DNA from: Ooceraea biroi | Taxonomy: Eukaryota > Arthropoda > Insecta > Hymenoptera > Formicidae | DNA: 64,000 nt | NCBI RefSeq assembly: GCF_003672135.1 | Contig: NC_039506.1 | Location: 1,860,001 to 1,924,000 of the forward strand | Direction: 5' to 3' | Shown: piece after piece, positions 14,650 through 26,700 of the stretch | How positions within the stretch are numbered: the stretch's first letter is position 1 | How the letters are laid out: every line of letters starts with the position of its first letter | The notes under the pieces: generated by a model | Told to the model about the DNA's origin: nothing | What the model saw: the letters and a program-made list of their open reading frames with translations, nothing else | Database searches by the model: none | Program-made: the position numbers and the translations under genes

Positions 14650-15328
14650 GAATTATGTTTACGCTGTTCTGCATATGCATAAGCAATTATGGTTGTGGCT
14701 GTTGCAAGTAGAAAGTATAAATGTCGAAAATTTGTTAATTCAAAACAAATACTTTATTTCAACTAATATCAAAACAAACAAAGTTATGATTGCATCTACT
14801 GTGCATTAAAGACGATACATATCAGTAACGAACATTGAAGAAAGTAGAAGCCGATACTTCTTCAGCGAAAATGTAATCCGTTACGTTGTAAACTAGGCAT
14901 AACTTTCTACTTTTCACTGAATGTTTCTTAATCTACCAAGTATTGAATAAAAATGTTTACTTGCGTTGGATTAACCAGTCTCAGATGAAAAGAAAATAAA
15001 TAATAAGTAAAATCCTCCTATTCTAAAAAAAGCGTGTTAACTTCGTGAAGTTCTTTTTTATCAAATATTGAGGCCTCTTTTCCGCGACGCTGATTGGTTC
15101 TCTCGCTTGGCTCGAACTTCGTGTGACTTGAACTTCGTGTTGCGAATGTCAGAATGCATAGTGGCTGTTAGTGCGGTTATATTGACAATTTTATTTATTA
15201 TTTCTTAGGAACGTGAAAACGGCAGCTGTCAATTCTGTCAAATTTGTATTGATGAAACACGATGAAATAATTAAATAACACCTTTAACGCCTTTTTTAGA
15301 ATAGGATTTGTGTTATTTATTATATAAT
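9481..15328. other. Gene-poor intergenic DNA
   Basis: AT-rich sequence upstream of the minus-strand metalloproteinase. Open frames are short and lack the combination of splice signals and protein similarity seen elsewhere. The part just above 9480 should contain that gene's promoter, but I see no convincing core element. A short AT/GT-rich tract lies at about 12607-12630 and a GT repeat at about 14618-14649. An acceptor-like TTTTCAG near 14361 precedes an open stretch of some 55 codons that I cannot recognise. Confidence 0.5.
14618..14649. repeat. (GT)n microsatellite
   Basis: Uninterrupted GT dinucleotides for about 16 units. It produces a spurious Cys-Val reading frame that is not a gene. 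Confidence 0.9.
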
Positions 15329-15782
15329 AAATAATAGATGAATATTATTATTCAAAAACATTATTAATATTGAAAAATAAAATAGCGCGCGCCTGTGGTG
15401 CTAGTAGAATAAAAAATAATAATATCAACAACTCAGAACTTCTCGGAAAAGAAAAAATTTCTACGGGCTAGAACTTTTTCATTTCCGAGTTTACGGTATT
15501 TTCAATAGCAGAGAACTCTAGGCAATATAAAAAATAATGATTTCAACAACTCAGAACTGCTCGGAAAAAGAAAAAATTTCTAAGGGCTAGAACTTTTTCA
15601 TTTCTGAGTTTACGGTATTTTCAATAGCAGAGAACTAGGCAATATGCCAATTAATAATATAAACATCTCAGAACTCCTCGGAAAAAGAAAACAATTTTTT
15701 AATAAATAATAGCTGAATATTATTATTCGAAAACATTATTAACATTGAAAAATAAAATAGCGCGCGCCTGTGTTGTACTAGT
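15329..15782. repeat. Compound repeat: ~118-bp tandem units between direct repeats
   Basis: A ~78-bp segment (ATAATAG, TGAATATTATTATTC, GAAAAATAAAATAGCGCGCGCCTG blocks) occurs at about 15329-15407 and again in the same orientation at about 15703-15782. Between them lie two full tandem units and a third truncated one, with a period of 117-118 bp. Each unit contains CTCAGAACT, CTCGGAAAA and TTACGGTATTTTCAATAGC. Outer and inner repeats differ by only a few substitutions, suggesting recent origin. It could be a non-autonomous element with long direct terminal repeats, or a satellite seed. Confidence 0.75.
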
Positions 15783-17293
15783 AAAGATAAATTGTAGATA
15801 AATCAGTAAAGTGTCATGAAACAATGTTCAGATTATAATTTTTCCAAAGTCGTAAGAGCTTTCCCAGTTTATCTTCAGCGAATAATAGAAAGTATAGAAA
15901 TATCTATTTTCAATAACAATATCTTTCATGTCGCTCGTTAGACCGACCGTTTAATCCCGATGCTTTAAAAGACATCTCCACCACATGCATTGAAATCCCC
16001 AGCGTTCTGGAGATTTTAACGCGTGATTGGTGATGTGCTGTACGAGCCTTTGAAGCAGCACAGATCTTAACGAGCGCAATAGTGCTATAGTATAACTGCG
16101 GATCTACTAGGAATAGAAAATCGTTGAAAAGAGTCATTTTCTGCGATATCTTTACAGTGGTTACCGACGTGTAATAGTTTCCGCGTCACGAACTAGAAAG
16201 ATCATTCTATTTCGGCATTAAAGAAACAGCGAATAAGCTCTTCATATGTTTCTTATCTAAAATCGGAAGTCGTGCGTGTCGCGTGTAATGACACATTTTT
16301 TTATATTGGATTAAATAACGCGATGTCGCAAAAAACCGGTATAGGATTCGTGATTTTTTTGAACCACGATCGAGTTACCTTGCTCGATCGATTGCTTTCC
16401 TAAACTTTGAATTCTTGTTCTAACTACGCATATTTTGCCATCCACACGTGCCATTAGTGCTGAATTCCTTAATAACTAACCATTAGTACTGTACACGTGC
16501 CAGCATGTACTGAACGTACTTTTAAATTATCGATATCCAGGAAAAAAAATGGTGTGTCATGATAATACTTAAAACATTGTTCATTAAAAAGCATTGATTT
16601 ATTTATTTCGCCAGTTATAACGGCAATTAAGAATAAAACATTTAATTATATATTAATGCTTTTAAATATTAATAATATTAATATAATATTAAGATTTCGA
16701 TAATATTATTCGTACATACACTTTACAAACATTAATATTTCAATAGTTTCTTTTCTAATGTTTATTTCTGCAACAGTTCTGTTAAAACAAAATCAAAATT
16801 AAACTTTAAACAAAAAGATGTCATGTACTATACTTGTCACTTACGACATATAATTTTGATGTATGTATGTGTCGAGAATATAATTAAAATAACGGTAAGT
16901 TATCGTATACGTTCTCGGATAAAGATCACTGGTATATTTATAATTTGGCTAGAATAATTCCGTAATCTTTCAAGTTCCATTGAACGATTTGCGAGTCAAT
17001 GAATGTCTTGGCTGATGCCACCGAAATTTGCAAATCTCATTAAAACCGGTTTTCAGGTATATACGACGTTATCCTTTATATGCTCTCGAGGTGGGAAAAA
17101 GAAAGGCGTATACCAATGGAAATGCGGTGACTAAACACCGATTTTGCCGGTTTTACTGCTGGTTGACGCCATGCTGACGGTACGCTCGATCGAACGAGCA
17201 GATAAGATTCGGTTCTACAAAATTCGAGAAAGACATGTAAAAAAAAGACACCGGAAACACGGCTGCCATCGGCCGCGATCTTGAAAAGCCACG

Positions 17294-17666
17294 TTAAGGG
17301 GAAGCTGGAGTTGCTAGTGAACTATTTTTTCACTATAGCGATGGTAATTGCAGTTTCGAAAATTCTCTTTATTGCTTGTGCAGAATAAAAAATCCTTTTC
17401 CACAAATGAAGTATAGATAGAAAGAAAGTCCGCTCTACAGGACTTTATATTCAAAATGGAAAAAAGTTAAAAACTTGCATTTGTCTTTTCTAACTTTTTT
17501 CCATTTTGAATATAAAGTCCTGTAGAGCGGACTTTCTTTCTAGCTATACTTCATTTGTGGAAAAGGATTTTTTATTCTGCACAAGCAATAAAGAGAATTT
17601 TCGAAACTGCAATTACCATCGCTATAGTGAAAAAATAGTTCACTAGCAACTCCAGCATCCCCTTAA
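17294..17666. mobile_element. Hairpin (foldback) MITE flanked by TTAA
   Basis: A near-perfect palindrome of about 373 bp. The left arm starts TTAAGGGGAAGCTGGAGTTG and the right arm ends with its reverse complement bar one base, finishing CCCCTTAA. The arms run about 170 bp each around a short central loop near 17470-17495. TTAA at both ends is the target-site hallmark of the piggyBac superfamily, so a piggyBac-derived MITE is the best guess. No transposase is encoded. If transcribed it would form a long hairpin RNA. Confidence 0.8.
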
Positions 17667-20000
17667 TTCATTCACTTATAGTTTTTACTGTCTTTCTCTA
17701 CATCAGAGATTGACAAAAAATTCCCTGTACCTCTTATTAGTCAGGCAATGAGCGACAAATATTATACCGGGTTAATATTGGCGATTGCTGATAAAGAAAA
17801 AAAGATTGCATGCAGTCTGAACCGGCACCGGGCTGTCTGAAAATATTCGCGAAAACATATATATATATTATCATTTCCTTTCCGTTTTTGCTTATAATAT
17901 ACACTATTTCACAGACTGGTTCTTTGCATTTCGCGGAAGAGTACCATCTGTGAGATATTTCACTCTTGTTAGTTTCCGCAATCTTTCTCGCTTTTTATCT
18001 TAAAGTAGCAATGATTTTTTATTTTCACAGCAGAGTTGCGTCGTAATTAATTATTCATTTTTACAGCAAAGATAAGGATATAAAAGAGGCAACTTTTGCT
18101 TCTCGTATAATTTCATAATAATAAAAACTATAAATTAGATAAAAAGATAAAAGACAATGATAAATGAATAAAAAACTGTAAAAGTTATCGTTACGCAAGT
18201 AGTATAAGTAAATGTGAATTTTGTGTGCGTGTTTGTGCATGTATGCGCGTCGATAAAGCTTTCTCTTTAATGAAATAAACGACTATAGGTTTACATAAGA
18301 AATGACGTTCATTTATGACATTTAGCAATTGTGCAGACAGAACATAGTTTGTTGCACAAGTATTCAAATACCAAAATATTTGTTTATAGATTAACGTGAT
18401 TTGCGTTCATCTCATAATTCGTTTATAGTGACTTTTAGCTTATCATAAATTGAATATCACTTATGCAAAATTAAACATTTTTGTACACTGAATTTTAATA
18501 TTTGTGACTAGGTGTACAAATTTGTCCCATTTTAAGTAGGTATGCACATTCACACGTAAGTTGATTTCAAATGTATACTTTGTAAAGTTATTTACATGTG
18601 TGTAATCTAGTAACAAGATTCTTCAGTTATTAATAGCATTCCTTACTCTTGGCAAAGGCTGTACATGCAACCCGGTAGTTATACGGCATGTCGCTTTCCT
18701 GCTGTGCACCAGTTCATGAGCGGCTTGAAGTAAATTTATAGCAAGTCCGTTTGTCAGTCCTTGCGGTAACACCTTCACACTTCCGCGATTAACTTTTCTC
18801 ATCTAGTTACCAGATATACACCGTGTTTTCAAATAACATAAATAACTAACAATTTTCAATGACTTCTCTCTCATTGTTGAGTATCGAGCATTCTTGCGTC
18901 ATCATCAACAACAGGGTCATGTACACGTTGCAAAAGACAATACAATGCCGAATGTAATAATAAAATTGAAACGATGACAGCGATGAAACTCACATGACTA
19001 GGAGTATACTCGTGCGAACTGAAGCCCGGCTTCGGGAGAGACGTATCCAAGTTGGATTGATAGACATGAGAAGACTATCACGAACTGACAGACTTATTAC
19101 TTATATACCGTGTGTTTCTGTGGCTATATTTTGTTATCTAAAACATCACCCACTACGAATGACGATAATTTCCGAGAGACGGATGGCCAGGACCCGTGGG
19201 ATAATATAGTATTTGTGGAAAGCATACTTTTTTTTAATCCATATGAACTGGTTCTACCCGTTTGCACATTCTCGACACAATAAAGCGATTTATGTCTCTT
19301 TTCATCGCGAATTGCTCTTGACCGCACAGTGAGATACGAGTTACTGATTGACGATGGTTTCCCTCGTGTTCTACGAATCGATCAATAATATTGTAATTAG
19401 ACAAGCGACTCTCTCACAGAGTTCTTGTCTCGCGTCACCTGCCAAACGTGTTTCGTATCGTAAAGAAGAAAAAAAAGGGAGAAAGAAAAAAACTTGTCCT
19501 GCGACGGAGAAATTATTTAAATATTCCCCATTTTCGATGCACCTTAATTAGCAAGAAGTTTTATCGTGCGAGGCGTGCTATTAATATCGAGAATTCTGTC
19601 GAAACTGACTTTTTGTTTATTGAACTGAACCACTAGATAACAATTTTGAAGCGAAACGTTTATTTGTGAACTATACGAAATAATTTGTAGTCACGTGTAT
19701 TTTATGCCTGCCAGAGTCCATTAAACGCATAATATCGTCATTTTAATACACGTTATCTTCACGGAATATTCCATATCTTTTGTTTGTTTGTAGATTACGA
19801 ATTAATCTGCGCTGTTAATGTCTGTTTTAACAAACAGAAACGTATAAAGCGGCGAATCAGTAGCAAGATGTAACATTATTTCATACGGTACTCGCAATCT
19901 TTCAATATTTTACATGTTAATTGCTACTGCACTTACGGCTCTTCCTAACTACCGGCCTTAGAAAGAGACAAAGAGTGAGTTAAATTACGGTTAAAATTAA
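17667..20000. other. Gene-poor intergenic DNA
   Basis: AT-rich sequence with scattered short open frames and no recognised gene or RNA. A terminal-like motif ACCGTGTTTTCAAATAAC near 18820 resembles the ends of some insect transposons, but no partner end was found. Confidence 0.4.
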
Positions 20001-20731
20001 GCGACGTTGGTGGAATCGGGCCTTAATCTAGTCAATGTAATGCGTCTAAACGCTTCTCGGATGTTCCACGAGAGTCGCGTGAGTGTATAACGAACGACTA
20101 ACTACTTTGTGCAAGAGGTAAGTGACCTTTCGTACGATAATCGGGTGGCTTCAGAGAAATTTCAATTGCGCAAAGGCTGCCAACGGGGAGTCGTCGTCTC
20201 CACGGGGCGCAGGGGCTGTGCACCCGCAATCGCCTCGCCGTTATGCAAGATGCAACGATGCAAAAGTCACTCATGCGGGACCTATCTATGCAAGGACACA
20301 CTCGGAAACCGAGTTTTAGCTCGCGAGCGCGTTCGCCAGCGATGCAATTGTCGTTTGTGCAACGTTAAAGACCTCGACAATGAGGACAGATATGCGGCTA
20401 ATTAGTCTACGCGCTTACACACGAAATTGATTTACGTCACATTGATTACACGTACGTTTTTATCCTGAACAGTACTCATACTACTACAATAAGCATGCTC
20501 TCATTAGATCTAACTACCTCTCTCTCTCTCTCTTCCTCTCTCTTTCTTCCTGCAGGATTTCCAAAGAAAGATCCAGAAAGGGAGAATCTTATTGGCGATT
20601 GTCCACTGTGGCCGTTCCTGTGGCCGTGAATTGGATTAATTTTGTGACCAATCGATCCGTTGTTGTGGCGGGTCTCTGTTGCGATGCCAACAACCTTGAC
20701 CCGTATCGAACTAGACCGATCCTTAAAGTAG
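20000..20731 (+). other. Candidate two-exon transcript of unknown nature
   Basis: Two strong splice signals fit a plus-strand transcript. A GAG|GTAAGTG donor ends an exon at 20117. After a 438-bp intron, a long TC-rich tract ending in TGCAG opens an exon at 20556, which closes at 20731 with AG|GTGAGT. The second exon is 176 bp and has one frame open throughout (containing STVAVPVAVNWINF), but no usable start codon and no family I recognise. The first exon has only short upstream-type open frames; its 5' limit, placed at 20000, is arbitrary. It could be a 5' UTR exon pair of an unseen gene, a lncRNA, or chance. Confidence 0.3.
20517..20555. repeat. TC-rich tract before splice acceptor
   Basis: CTCTCT repeats run into CTTTCTTCCTGCAG. 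The tract works equally well as a microsatellite and as an unusually long polypyrimidine tract for the acceptor at 20556. Confidence 0.7.
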
Positions 20732-23700
20732 GTGAGTTAAGTACGTATGCATATTTCGCAACGCTGTTCCCAACACCAATTTCACTTCGACCGTGACTCG
20801 AGTCGGAAAGCGATGTGGCCTCACTCGCATATCTCGTTCTTTTCATACCGGCGAGACATGCGTCACCTTCTTCAAGCGTAGCAAACGGGAAAAGATTGAA
20901 TTTTCGCATAAATAGAGTCGCATTATTTCCTTGCACGATTCCGTATGTCCGTCAATTAATGTAACACACAGCTCATGTCCGCGCGATGATGAAACAGAAG
21001 TATCACCTGTATGGTAACACCGCGACTGTTTAATCTCCTCAGCCAACAAATTATAATTAGGAGGATAGTGCGAAACTGTCGATACACCTACTACCTGATG
21101 AAACATCGTTTTCAAACCGCACAACAATGATGGCATTGAGTATTACATAGATGACACAACAGTAACATCAGAGTCATTCGGTACAAGTGGCATACTTTGA
21201 ATTCACGTTTCTGAATATCTGACAAGAATAATAATTTTCATCGGCAAATGCAACAATCTCGTCCTTGAGAAAAAAGATGTTTCAAATTATAAGAGATTAT
21301 CGCCATTTATATGCTTGCCATACAATATAGAGACAGAAATGTATAAAAAATGTCATCATGTAAGTTACGTAAATCGCAACTGTGTGAATTGTGCGCGAGC
21401 AAACAGAGGAAAATATCCGTTCTTCAAATATTTCGCTTGATATTCACATTCGTTTTAATTTTCGTCTTTTCCTATACTTCAGGTTCAAAAATCCGAGAAA
21501 GGATTAACTCACATTTGCATAAATAATAAATTTTAATTTCCTTGTGTGTTTCGGCGAATTGCGTCGTCACTATTCGACAAACAGCGCGTAAAAAGCAAAA
21601 CCTACCTTGTCGGTACCGACCATCGACCGTTGTACAATATTTTTTCGTCAATTTCCTGTGCGTAGACTAATTGCGATCGTTATTGTGCCTTCGAACCTAA
21701 CACCAGAGTCTCTTTTCAACCAATGCAACTGTTTTCAACCTTGACATGTATTCAAACACCGTGAATCGGATTCATGACGATACCGAATTTAAGCTGATAT
21801 AAAACAAGTTATATTTTTCTGAATTTTATAATCATCTTTGGATACAATTAAGAGTACTTTTCTGTTCCGTCCAATGGCTATTGGATAGATTCTTTCAAAT
21901 AATTTCTAACGCGATAGAGAAATATCTTTTGCTATTAGATCAAATACTTTCATAATTGCTTAATAAGACACTTATATATATATATATATGTATATGTATT
22001 CGCAGAAACTACTTTTAGTTTCTCAATTTCTTTGTCACTTCGTACAAATTCGGCCGCATATTTTCCAAACACCCTGTATACACGCACAAACCATGCATGA
22101 GACGTGCGATGCACAGGAATGAAGCCCGTTGTCGCCGAATTGTGTCGGGGATCTAAGATGGATATCTTTCTCAGAGCTCTTTATGGTAGACTTAAAAGTC
22201 ACGCGTGGTACGTAACCTGACGCACGTACAAAATTTGGTAGACGATCAACATGAAAATATTGAAAGTCTTTGAGGTTTACGTGGCGCATTTCTACGAGTT
22301 AAGGATCATATCTCAACTCATTTCATTGTGATATGTATACATATGTTGTATGCTATAGCATACAACATTGAGGTTGTTAGATAGCAAAATACGTGGAACA
22401 AAATTGTCCATGTAAAAACAGCGACCCTCATAGATCTACCGCGCATGATTGAGCATGGACAGATATCCGTAATATCTATAAACCATTATGTGATACTTGA
22501 ACTCCATTTACATTAATGAGATCACATGTCTCAAGTGCAGAAAATAGCTTGACGCGATTGTTCCCAGCGAAGGGAATATAACACAGCAAAGTGTGACATA
22601 TGGGATTTTCTTGCAATCGAGGACACGTTATACATGTCGAGGTACAATTAATTAATTGTCGTGCGCAAATTGCAATTCACGTCTCAGTATTAATACAACA
22701 AATTAACACTTTTGTCTTGACTTTGAACTATTTTTCTGAACTGTTAAAGTTTGTTAGATGACTAAATAGACGCGAGTTGTGCTCCAATAACTTAAATTTG
22801 GTAATTTTTTGTAAATACAAAATATGTAGGAGAAACGAAATCATTTTATATAACATTGTTATTTAACGTTACACAATCACTCTACTCACGAATCCACCGG
22901 TTTCACAATTTCTATATTGGCAATATTAGCAGACGACTTTTTTAAGAATAATAATTTTCTTTCTTTAAAAAAGATATATCTCATCATCTTTTAATAATGG
23001 ACCATTTACCGTTACACGGCCAATACATGTGATCCGGAAACGTTTCTCGAGGTGATTAACAATCCTGCATATTTTAAAACCTCTGTATCATCTTATCTGT
23101 AGAGATTTAAATTAATACTTTAATATTTGCCGACTTATTTTTTGGTTTAGGATAATTAATTAATTCTAAAGGTGTAACATCTCGTTTTAGTCGAAGGAAA
23201 CATATTCTATCTTTTTTAAATGTCGGTTTTAATTTACGGGCAGTCCACTTTGTCAACAGAGCCACGAATACAACAAATTTATGAAACGTCTTTATGAAAC
23301 GACTTTATGAAACGTCTAGATAAAAAACTAATTAATGATTCATTTAGTGGCGTGACCGACATTTTCGATTTTCGTATGAGCCTCCGCCGATGAAATCTGC
23401 TCACACTTGATGCTCAAGGCATGTCTCGCTAAAAAGATTGCACTGTGGAAAGTGTCAAGGTCAAGCACATTTTCTGACACCTAATATTTAAAAAAAGAAA
23501 AAATGACTTAGCAATATGCGTTTATTTATGTACTTTCGAATAACAAACCATCCACGGGGGATAAATAAGTTACATGACACATGTTATATAAAGTTACAAT
23601 AAATTGCGGTCTTTCTTTATACTGCAACTTTTCTTGGCGATATTTGCTCCACTTTTATTCAGGTGACTCATTCTTTACCCTACCATTATTCGCGTGCGTT

Positions 23701-26700
23701 ACATTCCCGTTGACTTGTCGCTCCGCACTTGCATCCAAGAGCACTTGCATGCATACCTCCCCATACGACATGCGATCTCGTACGTACGAGCAAACTGTCT
23801 CGCGTTGTCACTACGAAATGAGAATCTCGCGGGACATGGACGAGGAGAGAAAAATGTATTCTGGGTGCGCCTACCATTGTGCTGCAGGCACTGGGTTCTT
23901 GTATTTGATTACGAGAGACGACTCGAGCGTATACGCTGAAGGAGCCGAGCCGAGCGAACGAATGAACAAACGAATGGACGAACGAGTGAACGAACGAACG
24001 AACGAATGATTGCAACGGGCAATACCACGGAATGGAATGGAATGGAACGGAACAGAACGGAGTAGCAGGAGCGTGTTACAAAATATCAGCTTTCACCGTA
24101 TCGGCGCTACGCCGAGGCGCAAGGAGCAACGCACACGACGCTGTGCAAGAATCATCGTTGCCGACTACGACGACGACGACGATGTCACCGATGATGTCTT
24201 CGTCGTGGACATCGTCGTCATCCTTGACCCGCAGATACCACAAACAGGATTACACGGGCCGATAATTGATTCGTCAATATAGCACGTCAATATGTCGTCT
24301 TTGCACGGGAGCCATTAGCTTTCAGAGTATTCTATATATGGATTATCCATCTACAAGTCGACATGTAATTATTTATCTAAATCCTGCTAAATGCAAACCT
24401 GCAGAAAAAAAATGAGAAAGAAGAAAATCATGTTTCTTCTTTCTTCATTTTTTGATCATATTCATGAATAAAATTACAAATTTACGCCAAGAAGGGAAAT
24501 ACAGAGAGTCGTCGCGTCGAGACACAAACAAAAAGAGAACCAAGTAAACTATAATATATAGTTGAGATTGTCGATACGGGCACAAGAAGAAGAGATGGAA
24601 GTGTGAAGAAAATGAATGAATATTCCATAAGCTTTTGCGCGCGAAATCCATAAAACAGATGCACTTCATATCGCGACGCGGTGCTTTACGACTACTGATA
24701 ACTTTGAAAAAGTTGTATTTCACTCTGAAAACAGTATTTACGTAAAGATACGAAATCATCTGTGCACGATTATTTTGAATAATTGAAAGATCGTATTTAT
24801 CATTTTGCAAAAAAATTTGCACCGTAAATAAAAGTCTTTACAAGCTTGGGCGGATTAAATTTCGTAAGAGAAAGAGAGAAAAACACATCTGTTGTCGAAA
24901 TCGCAAAAATATACCGAGGAATCATCGCTCGCGACTCGAAGGTCTCCGTTTTGCCATAATGTTAGATATTTGCAATCATAAATCCCTAATTGCAGGTGAG
25001 ACGCTGCTCTTTAGAACGGCCGTTCTCACCACCTACGTTCACGTGGTGTTCCACGTGAGCGCTGGAGTCAATGCTATGGCAATTGAAAGTAAATTCTTTT
25101 TTATTAATGGAACACACCGGCATCTGTGATCTTAGATACCCGTAAACCGACATTTTACTGTATTTCTATAATCTCATCCTATCATCTCATCTCTATTATT
25201 CCGTGCGTCATAACACATGCTTGTCTCTCTCTTCTCGCTATTCGTGTTGATCGTTAATTTAATTAACGATAAAATAAACACGATGATAAGTCGGGTAATT
25301 ACTTGCACGACTCTCTTTCGCATTCACACGTTCTCTCACACGTGGCCTCATCTTAATTTTATAGCATGCCTCTATCGGATACTCCAGTAAACACGTGAGA
25401 AACATGATGGTAAAGTTCATGATGGTAAAGTATGTGACAAGATTCGCATTTACAATTGATAAACGGAAAAGAGAAAATCTTAATTATTTTGCAACTTTAA
25501 TATCATAGAACACTGCAGCAAAATTGTTAAATATAACATAAAGAATACATATAAAAAAAAAATATATATATATATCAAAACATCTATGGCTTTGCCACAA
25601 AGTATTTGCATACATTATCATTATGAGGGTGATCTTTCATATGCTGATGCTGATGAAGAATTTTAAACCCATGCAAATTAGCGAGAACGATTCGATCTTT
25701 TCAAATTCCTTCGTTCGTTAATTAAACGCGCCTAAATCAATAACCGACCTTAATCGTTATCTGTGATGAGCGCTAATGCGCTATGGGATTAGCACTGCCG
25801 GACTTTTGTACACGGGTCAATGCCCGTGGTTCTTGAAATAACCCTGTCGCGTTGGCATGGTTCTCACTCTTTTCCACGAAACAACGTTGATTCAATATGG
25901 CAAGAGCTGCGATTTGACGTCGCGATTCAGTCTCGCGGGAAAAGGACTTTCGACGTTCAAGAAATCACCGATTCACTTTTGCAATCATCAAGCGTACGAT
26001 CAGAGTGGGGCACAGCTGATCCAGACTCGACCGTACCGAGCTATGAACGTAATTTTCTACTCGCCAGCAATGGCGTTTTCAACCGTCACCTACATCGTTC
26101 CGTTAGACGATGACTGGCCAGTCTCGGTTTTCTGAATTGCAGATTCTCACACGAAAGTTCCCAGCAGTGACCAGAATGTTCGACGATTAATCCTTCACAA
26201 AACTCATCTGAGTCATACCGCCCGAATCTCGATTTTTATTTATAATCATTACACTATCCGTTATTCCGATGTGCTCCTCGTCGTACATATTCCTATACAT
26301 ATCCCTCTCAATTTCTAAATATTAACGAAAAGAATACTTTTGGCTGTACTCTCTTGTGATTTTTATGTTTTTATTCAATAATTATCAACGTTTTACGTTA
26401 ATGAGCTTTTATAAAATATTCGAGAAATATGCAACGGCTATTAATCTGGAAAGATACTGAAGAAAATACTCGCAGCTGAGAGACCGCAAATTACTACACG
26501 ATGCTCAATCTCTTTGAAAGATGCGGGTGCAATGCAGCAAGGTTGCGTAATCGGGAACAGTGAAGGAATCGTAATAGCAAAAACGATGATTTTAATTTAC
26601 TCACATCTAAACGATCTCGGTCGATCCGGCTCGACCCGATCCAGCTCAGAAACGCGGTAACCCGGATGCAATCCAGACATATTCTAGACTAAGTGATATT

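Noticed and set aside
22035..22330. Transposon coding remnant suggested by a CAGGGTGTTTGGAAAATATG motif
   Set aside because: The motif resembles insect transposon ends, but no second terminus or transposase similarity was found.
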